Notes under the pieces: generated by a model | Seen by the model: the letters and a program-made list of their open reading frames with translations, nothing else | The model's database searches: none | What the model was told of the DNA's origin: nothing | Assembly: GCA_000310025.1 (NCBI GenBank) | Contig: FN649735.1 | Location: forward strand, 1,987,980 to 2,050,612 | From: Ectocarpus siliculosus | Lineage: Eukaryota; Sar; Phaeophyceae; Ectocarpales; Ectocarpaceae | Length of the DNA: 62,633 nt | Direction of reading: 5' to 3' | Shown: one piece after another, positions 24,301 to 34,417 of the stretch | Layout: the number at the start of each line of letters is the position of its first letter | How positions within the stretch are numbered: position 1 is the first letter of the stretch | Position numbers and translations under genes: made by a program

Positions 24301-24607
24301 GGGGTTCACCGAATCCAAGAAAATATATATATAAAAAAAAAAGAGAAACCATCGCTAGTGTTCCAAAGAGAGAAATATTCGGGATTGGTCGACGTCCGGT
24401 GACCGTAGCGTCAGCAGCAATAATCACTCCATTCAATCCACAGGCGTCGAGAACGAACTAACGCGAGCTCGCGATATAACAACGCGTCGTTCTGGGCCCG
24501 ACGAAAACCCACGTCAGATAGTTTCGCCCGAAGATAGGATTTGTAGACCATTCTAACTGCAGATCCAGGCGCGCGATCGACTACGCCCACGATGAAGAGG
24601 AAAAGAA

Positions 24608-25557
24608 GTGTTCCCGCAACGCCGCCCTGACGCTCGCCCGCCGCCTGCCGCCGGTCCGCTGCTTATACGACTCCAACCGCGACCAGATGCCGACACGGGC
24701 CTCCACGCGGAGCGGCAGGGCAGCGGCTGGGCAAGCAGGGCGAGGTCGGGCGGCGACACCTTCGACACCACGCACGAGGAGGTCTACCGCGCGATCGGTG
24801 GCGAGCTCGACGGCTCGCCCCTCGACGCGCAGCGGATCACGTACTCCCGCGAGGCGTCGAGCGGTATCCTCCTCGCGAGCGCCAGGGACAGGCACCCGCG
24901 GCGACCCCCCCGCTGATGAGACTGAGCTCGCTTCTCTCCGCGGGCTGGTGGACGGCCTGAGGGAGGAGCTGCAGCGGAAGCGCGATGAGGCTGCCGGCGA
25001 TCGCCAGCAGCTTCAAGCAACGATCGACGACCTGATCGCCACCCAAGCAGCAGGACCTGGCCTTCCGGGGGGGGGTGCAACTGGTGGGCACAACCGCCCC
25101 ACCATCGGCCTCTCGGGCCCCCGCTACACCCAGCGCCGAGGCGGCTAAGGCTACGGCAAAGGATAGAGCGCGGATGTGGGGGGACCTCCGCCGGGTAAAA
25201 GCGTGGCTCATCCTGGGGCGGCCTCCGGCAGTTTCAAAACTGTCGCAGATGGAGTGGCAATCCTTGCTTCGCAAAGGCGTCCTGGTGACAGAGAAAGTGG
25301 CGGCATTCGCTCGACACGCTCGTGGTTACTGCTTCGCCTTCAACTCGTCGTCCGGTTGCCATGATCGTAACTGCCCACACATCCACGCCCAGAACCCTTC
25401 CCACGCTAGGCGCGGAGCGTCCGAAACTCCGGCAACCGGCGCGCGCGGCGTTGGCCACGGCAACGGGGGAGGGCGCGGAGGAGAGGCGCGCGCCGCTGGC
25501 GAGGGCGGCGCGAGACCCAAGGCCGCTGGCTTCTTCACCCACGGGAAAGACAAATAG
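24608..25557 (+). CDS. Gag-like protein of the YR element, frame-disrupted
   Basis: Three overlapping frames carry one coherent protein: 24608-24916, then 24687-25148, then 25075-25557. The middle part has a coiled coil (ETELASLRGLVDGLREEL and on). After a run of eight G at about 25068-25075 the frame changes. The last part has a basic, tryptophan-containing region (RVKAWLILGRPP) and a CCCH finger of spacing Cx8Cx4Cx3H (residues CFAFNSSSGC and then CPHIH). It ends in a Gly/Arg-rich tail at 25557. In YR retroelements the first ORF is usually a gag-like nucleic-acid-binding protein. Frame changes may be mutation, sequencing error at the G run, or programmed frameshifting. Confidence 0.55.
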
Positions 25558-25597
25558 GGGTGCGGGCTCTCCCGCGTAGCGGGGGGGCCTACCTCGG

Positions 25598-26805
25598 ATG
25601 GCAGCGCACCTGCGGCTAAATCGAACGGCAGCACGCCGGTCTACACGAGGTTGGCTCCAGGGCTATCAGCAGGTTCAGGACCTGGGACAGGCAGGACGGG
25701 ACTTTGTTACCGACGTCTTGGCATGCAGCTCGTCGAGCACTCAGTTGCGTCTTCGTCTAGAAGGACTTACACGTCAGGCTTCAACTCTTGGTGCACGTTT
25801 CGCAGGCTGACGGAGAAGCCCCAAGTTCCTAGGGCAACGTGCCGGGGACCTTCATGTGTGGGAGTTGATAGACTTCGTAGCCTGGTGTTTCGAGTCTGAG
25901 GGTAATCTAGCGAGTACAGTATCCGGAAAACTCACGGATGTACAACATTTTCATAGGCTGGAAGCTTCTGTCGAGCTAGACTTGTCGTCGCCGATGTTGA
26001 AATGTGCGCTAAGGGGGATTGCGAGGAACCACGTGGCTGTGGGGACGGTACGCCGTGTGCGCCTGCCTGTGTCTTGGCGTATGCTGCTGGACGGGGAAAG
26101 CGCAAGCCAGAACTGGGGGGAAGGGGGCAGAGTGATGTGGCTGTGTCTGTGCTTGTCCTATCTCTTTATCACACGGTCTGATGAGGTGTTCGCGAATGAT
26201 GCGGGCAGGGTGCATGAGGCACACTGTCTTACGAGGGCGGACGTAGCATTGTTTGCTGGCGAGACGCAATTAGTCTTTAGTCACTATCGTAGAGCAGACC
26301 GTGTCGAAATGAGGTTTAGAGGGCACAAGGCCGATCAAGAGCAGAAAGGAACATACGGGTTCGTACGCGAGACGAAGTCACCGGACCGCAGTCAGGTGTG
26401 AGAGCACGCGGCGGCGCGGTGGCTCTTGTGGTGGAGCTGTTATCGTGTCATGCGACGTTGCCTGACTCCGCACCGTTGGCTTCGTACCGTAGTGGAAGAG
26501 CAGTGAGAGTAGTGAGGTATACTGCTGCCCTCCGTGCAGTCAGAGAAGTGGTAGCGAAGTCGAGGCGTAACCCCCAGGAGTACGCGTTGCACTCGTTGCG
26601 AATTGGAGGCGCGACGGCTCTTGCATCGGGCGGAGACATCGCAAAACGAGTGATTCAGAGAGAAGGGAAGTGGAGGTCGGATGCATACAAGCCGTACGCG
26701 CGAAACAATGTAGAGGATTCGCGGCGAGTGTCACGGAAACTTACAGACGGCAGTAGGATCGTATCGAGACAGCCGGGGGAGGGGACCGTCTGGGGGAACG
26801 GATAG
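25598..26805 (+). CDS. Tyrosine recombinase (YR) of the mobile element, frameshifted
   Basis: An N-terminal SAM-like part (VEHSVASSSRRTYTSGFNSW, about 25728-25790) is followed in another frame by WELIDFVAWCFESEG and the core-binding helices (25856-26401). The C-terminal catalytic part is in a third frame (26398-26805). Visible active-site residues: Arg in LSYLFITRSDE (about 26157-26189), the HxxR box HSLRIGGATALASGG (about 26590-26634), the Trp of EGKWRSDAY, and the presumed nucleophile Tyr of YKPYAR (about 26690-26703). This HxLRxGGAT style is typical of DIRS/Ngaro/PAT and Crypton recombinases. The protein would cut and rejoin element circles and target DNA via a 3'-phosphotyrosine link. At least two frame changes suggest this copy is inactive unless they are sequencing errors. 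Confidence 0.78.
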
Positions 26806-26846
26806 TTGACTTATTCGGTAGTCGTCCAGAAACTGACCTCGATGTG

Positions 26847-27084
26847 GGTGTTGTAGAATGGTGTGTACCATTTGAGGACTTGGTCAGTTTTGGGACTCCT
26901 GCGTTTGCAGTCGTAGTCCCCCGGCTAGTATTTGTGGGGAGAGAGATGGATTTGTAAGAGCTGACGCCGGCCTTTGCAGCTAACGCGGCCGGAGAGACGA
27001 TGAGCGTTTCGTGCGTCTCTCTCCCCAACACGTAGCCTAGAAACCGAAGAAATAATGAAGCAATTCGAAAGAAAACAAAATAAA
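26847..27084 (+). repeat. B1 split direct repeat
   Basis: Starts GGTGTTGTAGAATGGTGTG, about 40 bases after the YR stop, and ends ACAAAATAAA directly against A2. It matches 27416-27653 over its whole 238 bases. Confidence 0.85.
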
Positions 27085-27347
27085 AGGAAGGTTTGTTCGT
27101 CGAAGCAGATAGAATAAACTGGTGTTTATTTTGTAACAGTCGAATTAGAATTTGGCTTCATTTTCTACCGGAAACCCAGGGTCACGGTGTTTGGAATTAT
27201 TAGTCTATAGTTGGGGGTGTCATTCCGTGATCGAGTCCACGCAGGGGCTGTAGCAAAGTCGGGTAACGTGTGACAGCTACAGAGCGCGTGAAGCAACGGA
27301 AGGACAGCAGCAGCCGCCTAACGCAGTAGCGGCGGCAGTTTAGAAAA
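27085..27347 (+). repeat. A2 split direct repeat
   Basis: Internal copy of A1 (263 bases), abutting B1. After AGTTTAGAAAA the sequence departs from the left end: TCCCGCCC here against GGGCGGGA after A1, short inverted complements of each other. The TATA region is therefore not repeated on the right. Confidence 0.85.
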
Positions 27348-27415
27348 TCCCGCCCTCCCATCCCTTTTCTTTCGAAGGTGGGGGCATAAGTTCGGGAAAA
27401 TTCGGTATCTAGTCA

Positions 27416-27653
27416 GGTGTTGTAGAATGGTGTGTACCATTTGAGGACTTGGTCAGTTTTGGGACTCCTGCGTTTGCAGTCGTAGTCCCCCGGCTAGTAT
27501 TTGTGGGGAGAGAGATGGATTTGTAAGAGCTGACGCCGGCCTTTGCAGCTAACGCGGCCGGAGAGACGATGAGCGTTTCGTGCGTCTCTCTCCCCAACAC
27601 GTAGCCTAGAAACCGAAGAAATAATGAAGCAATTCGAAAGAAAACAAAATAAA
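27416..27653 (+). repeat. B2 split direct repeat (right terminus)
   Basis: Right-terminal copy of B1 ending ACAAAATAAA. The next base, 27654 (GTAGAGGTTTGCTATG), belongs to the host repeat and continues what was interrupted at 20853. Confidence 0.85.
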
Positions 27654-30230
27654 GTAGAGGTTTGCTATGTGGCGAGATGGTTGTTGAAAAGCGGGCCGAT
27701 GCGCGTCTGGTAACCGTAGTGCATGAGGCTGTGACTGCCCTACACCATCACACGGCGAGGCGTATACCGTTTTTCGTGCAGCTACAGCGTAATGAGAGTA
27801 CCCTCTTGCTTTGATTCACCGTGCGTTAACCGCACACACACTTTGGTACGCCAAGCTGTTGGAAGTTATTCCCCCAGAAAACATTGTAGCTGCGTTCCAA
27901 CACATGCTTGGTGGGATTGGTTTCGCGCTCGCTCGCTTCGCCCGAAACCTCTCCCTGTTATCGAGTGATGTCTGCATGGGTTGGGGTATGGTAAATGTAG
28001 CAGAGGGTGGCTCATGCGCGAGTTGCAACAATACGCCATTATACCGGGAGTTTCTGGACTGCACTCGCGGCGAAATGCGCACGACGTACATCAGATCTCC
28101 GATCCCCCGAAGTATTCGACGACAACGTCGCATCTCAACAGAAACCAGCCACCCAATGGATTTGAGTCCGTTTTGGAGAGCTCCGTCTTGTCATTCCAGG
28201 GAACTAAAACCGAAGTTGTGTGTTTGGGGATTGCATTCTCATGCTGTAAGGACTCGGCGTCGAGACCGGAAACATCTAGTAGGTGAGTTGTATGCACCTT
28301 GTAGAGGCTTGCTGTACGGCGAGATGATGGGTATCAAAACACCGGACCGATGTGCGTTTGGTGACAATTGTCGGTGCACGTTGTATGTGAAGTGCAGTAC
28401 GCATCTGTGGCACCGCTACACCGCCCTCACGTCAAGGCGCACACCGTGTTGCGTGCAGTGACAAGTAGGGTAACGAGACTATGTATACACTCGCTTGCTT
28501 TGAGTCGCCGCGGGTTCAACCGTACTACCACACGCGGTTCGCCAAGGTGCTGGGACACGTCGACAGTGCCTGCTTGTACATACTTTAGATTGATTGAATA
28601 GATACGATCACCACGTACTCAAAGCAAGCGGACTACACGTTCCATCCCGAACGGTATCATTCGATGTATGTAGATATCGATTCTTTTAAGACAAGTGCAC
28701 ATGCCTGATCAATAGGCAGACTCAGCTACCAAGTCTTGTTGGGGCGAGGCGAGTATTTCAAGCAATTCGTCGTGACAGGACAGGTTGCGACAAGCCAGGC
28801 ACTGCTCGGGTGTCGGGTTCGGGACATATCCTCGCTCCTATGGCACTTGCATGGGATGTTGCACATACGTCCATGCTCAAGACGCGCAAAGACCACAGGA
28901 CAAACCCGAAATCAAATGTTGTCGTTGCGTGGTGTTGTTGATTGTTTGGGGAATGGCACAACAGGGTATAGGGTATATACCAAGGTCGAAGAGCGACTCA
29001 GACGGGTACATTCCTTCGAACACCGTGAAAGGAGTCTCGCTGATTGATCGATGCCTGCTTTCACCGTGCCGTTTTGCAAACACCATGAGGTGTACGGCTA
29101 CGTTTCTCTGGAACTGGACCCTGATATTCTGGAAATGTGGCCTGAGATGATGGGAAACTGAACCTATCCATCGCCGTTTCCTCGGCAGGAATAGCATTCC
29201 GGTGTCACCAACAGACAACAAAAACACCAATCTTACCGCCCCGACAAATGATGGCACCCGACATCCGAAAATTGGCCCGTGGTTGAAGCAGCATGGTTGA
29301 CACGCCAATTGAAACAGAACATGTAGGCTGCGGTCCGGAATGGAAATGGGCGGACACGGAGCGTGTCTCGGATGTCGGTTGGCACGGTTTGTCTGGAAGC
29401 GGAAGGTTTGTGTTTCGGGCGTCGTTTGGCGGTAGCGAGAAGTGATTCGTGCGGAGAATACTGTCGATGGATAGGTTGCGTTTCCCGCAGGTCAGCGTAC
29501 ATTTCCTACCAATCAGTGCGCACAGTTCTACAGCAAAATAGCCGCGGGGGGGTATATCTCAGAGTTTTCGTGACAAGGTAGGGTGGAGGTGGGCATCGAT
29601 CGATCAGGAAGGCTCATTTGACAGTGCTCCAAAGCATGTTCCCGGCTCACTCGCTCATCGAACTATTCAGGGTGTACCCCGGTGTGTCGCACATACCCCT
29701 GATTGTCTCGGTGTCGGATGTTCCGGCTTTTGCGTTGTCTAAATGGAGCTGGGTTGCCCTTTCCGGATGGGGTATCCTCCAAGCTTCGGTGGGCTTGCCG
29801 TAGGTCGGCGCGCCGTATAGTTCTGAGAGAAGTTGCGATGTCAGAAATATCTGCCTGCATAGATATTATAGCTGTGCCCCGGCAAGTGCTTGGTGGAGTT
29901 GTGTTTTTCGCCCGCTCAGCGCGAAACCTCTCTCTGATCGATTGATATCTGCATGGGTTGGAGTGTAGTGGAGAGTGAGTCATATGCGACTTGCAACAAT
30001 ACGCCATCATACCGGGGCTTTCTATGCTGCACTCGCGGCGTAATAAGCGTAGGGCGTATCACCAGTTCCCCCATGCCCCGAAGTATTCGACGACAATGTC
30101 GCGTCTCAACAGAAACCAGCCATAGCAAGTGTTTCGGGTCTGCTTAAGAGGGCTCTCTCTAATCTCCAAAGGGAACTACGACGAAAAGTTGCGCGTTTTG
30201 GGGTTGTGAAGTGAGCATGTTGCTGTAACA
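27654..30230 (+). repeat. Degenerate ~2-kb tandem repeat array, right part
   Basis: 27654-27880 completes the interrupted unit 2. A truncated unit follows (about 27880-28690, lacking the first half of the landmarks) and then a further unit (about 28700-30230) with the full order: TGATCAATAGGCAG, CACTGCTCGGGTGTCGGGTT, the conserved CTGGACCCTGATATTCTGG segment, ATGGAAATGGGCGGACA, TTCCGGATGGGG, and CGACGACAATGTCGCG. No complete gene is visible in any copy. Confidence 0.75.
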
Positions 30231-30414
30231 AATGTTTTTCGTAAGCCCTCATCACGTCGTGCTGTGCCTCTTCATGGACGGGATTGGGTTTTCGTCGCTT
30301 GGCAACGACGTTGTAAAACAAGCCAATTCACTTCGTGAACTCGGCAACCAGGATACCGTTCTTTTTTTACCTCTGTTTTTTTGTTGCGGTAACCATATTG
30401 GTGGTCGAGTAGAT

Positions 30415-30796
30415 CATGTTGTGCGGAGTCGAGAACCCTCACTCCGCGCAAAGGGGATGATCGCACCACGTTGTGTTAAAATGGTCAAGCACCCTCAAGG
30501 CAGTTACACAGCAGTGCCTATTGCTGTCTCCGGAAGTGAAAGCAGCAGGAAATAAAGTAAGTCATACGCAGCTGTCCTCCGTACGCAAGGAAGTAAGCGC
30601 AAGATGCCGAACACCCTTAGCAGGATGCAGCGCACCCTTCATGCAACTCGCCGAATACCTCACGGCGCTTCGCGCTTGGTGATGTGAGGGCCTGGTCCGG
30701 TGAGAGCCCGGCGTGCTCCGTCCCGGCTTTGTAGGGATGCGAGGTCAATGGTCTAACGACTACGGCATGGACGACTACGAGTACCCCCCCTCCCCC
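30415..30796 (+). repeat. Dispersed repeat, copy B
   Basis: Counterpart of 4735-5118. Long shared tracts include GATGCCGAACACCCTTAGCA and TCCGTCCCGGCTTTGTAGGG, and it again ends in GAGTACCCCCC, a C run. Copy A lies inside a gene intron and copy B between genes, so the family is mobile or was mobile. Confidence 0.7.
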
Positions 30797-30971
30797 CACC
30801 CGCTTTGCTAAATCCTTGCTCGCAGAGTACCTGCTGACCCTTGCACTTCCGGCCTCTCTGTCTGCGACTTGTCTCTTTTGTTGCTCTCCTCAAAGGCACC
30901 AGGCAGAAGCTATCATCAGCGATCAAGAGCGGCTTTTTGAGCGCCACACAACGCACCGTCCAGCCACGGAC

Positions 30972-31215
30972 AAACACAATGGCACAACGACAGGGCCTGA
31001 AGGTCCCGCAAGTCTTCGTTGCTCATGTAGAATGTTCTGTAATACGATGCGTCGTGTTGGGTGCTGAAGAGGCAAATAGATTGGAAACGCATGATCAGAT
31101 CATGGGTATTTTGTATGTGTCCCAGATGTGGGACTGGATGAATGAATGCCGTTCGGACGTTATGGCCCCGACCATGCTGGTGTGTCGACTGGCATGTTGG
31201 CAAGCGTTCGTGTTT
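30972..31215 (+). repeat. Diverged dispersed repeat, copy 2
   Basis: Matches 16158-16400 around AACGACAGGGCCTGAAGG, GATGCGTCGTGTTGGGTG and GCATGATCAGATCAT. A 183-codon frame (30841-31392) crosses it, but the other copy does not keep it and no domain is visible. Confidence 0.6.
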
Positions 31216-34200
31216 TTGGGCCGTCGAACAGTTGAACACGCGAGGTACCTGCTGGAAACGAACGGTAGATCGTCTTGGTTCTCCCTTTGGAGTACTGGCA
31301 TCCTGTCAGAGTCACAAGCACAAATATATCGGTGCCCACAAGAGAAAGTTGGTCATGTGTTCAAAGGGTGGGAATTGCGTACAGCAACATGACGGCTCGC
31401 AACGTAGTTGAAAACCATACACCCGCTAAGCAAGACAAGGGTCGTGCCGGCCGGCTTTCGCCGGACTCCGCCCAGCTTTCGGTTAACCGGCAGCCGTTCG
31501 GCCGTTAGCCCTTGGTTGGGGGTCATTCTTGTGGTAGTCCAGATGATGGGGTATCGCAACCGAACCATCCGTCGTACTACAAATGTCCAGAGAGTCCTGT
31601 ACTACTATCGATCACCCCGGCTGGTGCTATCACAGACAGTGTGTCCCACTCGGTTGAAGGAAGCGGCTGTTGCTTTTGATTTGAAAATTTGCAGGTTTGG
31701 GTGTCAGAGGTGGGAGTTGTGACGCCTTTGGTCAGCAAGCAGGGATCGGGCATATTGCAAGAGCAATTCAACCAGGAGCATTTCTGTGCAAGCGCTGCTT
31801 CTCTGTTCTCATGCCTCGAACATTTGCGATTATTCGATATTCTCACGACTCTTGCTTGACATGTCCGAATGTGTATTGCATCTTCTCTCCCTCCACCATT
31901 AGACGTTTGACGACAACAGAGGGGTAGGCGAACGTGTCACGATATGCTGAGGAAGCCGATGCCGGCAAGTGGCGGGAAACGGATAGCGAGTACCTGCACA
32001 AGACAGAGTTAGGACACCCGGCAATACCGGCAGAAGACAGCAAACCTCGGCAGTTGGCACGGTCGAGAATTCTCGTGTAGGGCCTTGGGTGTCGGTTTCT
32101 GACGTTGGCATATAGGAGATCGTTGCGGAGTGGTCCCAACCAAACGGCGGAACTCGATACCCGCTTGTCTTGTGATTTCCAGGCCTTGTAGGTTTGCCTG
32201 CATTGCTTACCGACAAACACGAGCAACTAAATATGTGTGCACAGTGATGAGGTTGGATATTGTGCTTTTGCCATCATCTGGTCACTGCGTGGATGGAGCA
32301 GCTGTGCTTGGTGTCAATGCCGAGCGTGCTTGGCGTAAGATTGAATCAGGAACACACACATTTGGCTTGAATTTCGTCTTGCCTAGCGACCAAACGGTTG
32401 ATCGTTTGGCTATTAGCAGTCTCTCGATAATATGTTTGACAGTTACCCGCGTTCATGGTCCTGCTCTGTCATTCTTTAAGCTCAACCGAAGCCATCAGCG
32501 ACCTGACTAATGGGCATCCGAGCAGGTGTCACCTGTACTTATCGTTGCTTCCATTGAATTGCTTTATTATTTTTCTTCGGTTTATAGGCCACACGTTGGG
32601 GAGTGCTATACCGCCTCCTCCTGCGTTGGACGGCCACTGCTATCCTTCCTCTTCACACACTCTGTAGCTTCCGCTCGTTACTCAACTTGCTACACCGCTG
32701 CGTGCTCTCAACAGAATAACAGGGAAGGGGGTTCGAATTTCTTCCCCTCGTGACCCCAGGTTTCCGCACAATTAATGAAAACACAATCCGAAACTGCTGT
32801 TACATCAATAACCAGCATTTTATAATGATGTATGTCTGTTGGACGAAAAACTTTCCTTGTTTTTTCAACACCAACTTGCATCAGCCACATGTCGCGAAGT
32901 TCGACGATCCTTTCTCGTTGTGTGATGTCGTTTATTGCTTGTGATTCCCATCCCGGCTCTCGATGAGCTGACGCCTAGTTGAGGAGAGCTGCACGTTCGA
33001 GCTGATATTGTTCGGGATTGACTTGGTTCGCGATGGCGCTCTCGTGCAACAAGTGAAGCGATCTCGTCACAGATGAAGACACGTCTGTATATTGAAGTGC
33101 ATACGCGAGTCTCGGCCATACGCTCGCTGTCGCGGGTTTTTTTTGCGCGGCTTGTTGGGCTGTCTTCCCAAAAGAGAAGGGCACCAGCACGCTTGTTTGC
33201 CATTTAGGGGCAAATACGCCCCCGAGCAGTGGAAATGGTCCATAACCGCACATGCATTAGGTAGCCTTTCTTGGAGGTGAGTCCTTACTTTAGCCAAGCG
33301 CTCACCCTCAACCGAGCGACCACGCTCTCTCCGCACCCGCTCCATCTCCGTTCGCTTCGATGTACGAAGAGCCACTGTGTGACGGACACAGGAGGGGGGC
33401 TTTCCCTCATATTCGGGCGCGCGAGCCAAGGTGCGCGCCGATCATTGTTTCCATGAATTGAATGTGTGTGTACGCCAACGTTTACCGTTGGTCGCCTTGA
33501 ACGACAAGCAGGAAAATATGTTGTTGATGGAATGGTGATCCGTTTTACCACGCTCTATTGAACTGTTGCAGCACCATTCCCGGCTACCTTCATCGTCAGG
33601 GCAGTCTCTTGTATTGCCACTCATCACATGTATCCAGCACCAAGACATGTAATGACACCAGGAGGAGCGGTGCAAACCTTCCAACCTTACACCTGTTCTT
33701 CTAACAGTCAACAGTCAACATTCAACAGACAACCCGCTGCTAAGCTCACTTCCTCCACGGGGTGAAGGCAGATTGCAACAATTTTCTGCGATACAGGTTC
33801 CATGTACACATTCCATCTCTTTCTGCCGATTCCATATTCCCGCCAACTACTGGGGAATGCACGCAAACAACAGAGTCCTTAGAAAAAAACAAATTTGACA
33901 ACAGGGTACTCCGACGAATGAAGCAGATCACAACATACAACACACCGACTAAGGACGACAAGGGACCACATGATAAAAAAACATCATCACGTCCACATCA
34001 CGACAGCAAAGGCTCAAAACGACGAGAATAAACCACACGCACACCTTCATATACGTATGTATGCATATGCAAGCAAGTACAAGGGAACACAGCGCGCCCA
34101 TATCGAGCGTGGTGATCAACCACGTGTATATATGTATGTACATCATTCCGACTACGAACAGACCGATGTAACGATATCCTACGTTTCCCACACAACGCTA

Positions 34201-34403
34201 ACACCTCTGTTCACCAAAATCACTAAATCAGTCGATGGCGCCCGCTTCCCACAAGACGTCAGAACAAAAACGAAGCGAACGAGGCGACAGAAATAAATAT
34301 TTCCAGCATTCTGAGCAATCACCCCTTACAAACACCTGTAGTGCTTCTTGTACCCGCGGCACAAAGCTCGCCCTACGGCAATAAATACTGGCTATTTCCT
34401 ACT

Positions 34404-34409
34404 TTTATT
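34404..34409 (-). promoter_or_regulatory. Possible poly(A) signal just after the VPS13 stop
   Basis: On the minus strand AATAAA falls about nine bases after the TAG at 34418-34420. It is unusually close to the stop for a poly(A) signal, so it may be chance in an A/T-rich 3' UTR. Confidence 0.25.
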
Positions 34410-34417
34410 TAGCTAAA

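Larger units (their letters stand above)
20854..27653 (+). mobile_element. Tyrosine-recombinase element with split direct repeats (PAT/Ngaro-like, no RT seen)
   Basis: Structure: A1 (20854-21116), a body with hairpin repeats, a gag-like ORF and a YR gene, B1 (26847-27084), A2 (27085-27347), a 68-base spacer, and B2 (27416-27653). A1 and A2 are both 263 bases, and B1 and B2 are both 238. The internal B1|A2 join (CAAAATAAA|AGGAAGG) equals the element's right end joined to its left end, as expected for elements integrating from a circle. The outer flanks CACCAT and GTAGAGG together rebuild the empty site seen at about 18915-18930, so there is no target-site duplication. Between the gag-like zinc finger and the YR there is no room for RT/RNase H. 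It is thus an RT-less or RT-deleted derivative. A Crypton is unlikely because Cryptons lack split direct repeats. Confidence 0.8.
30231..34403. other. Intergenic stretch with dispersed repeats, no gene recognised
   Basis: Contains the second copies of two dispersed repeats (30415-30796 and 30972-31215). The rest has only short, conflicting frames with no domain. It separates the 2-kb array from the 3' end of the VPS13 gene. Confidence 0.55.

Noticed and set aside
22773-24402. Overlapping repetitive ORFs on both strands
   Set aside because: They are translations of the hairpin repeat in several frames, all broken between units.
20854-27653. LTR retrotransposon or Crypton
   Set aside because: The repeats are split (A...B-A-B), not simple LTRs, there is no integrase, RT or target-site duplication, and Cryptons lack such repeats.
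31408-31722. Small ORFs around 31.4-33.9 kb as genes
   Set aside because: They are short, overlap on both strands and show no domain or splice-consistent extension.
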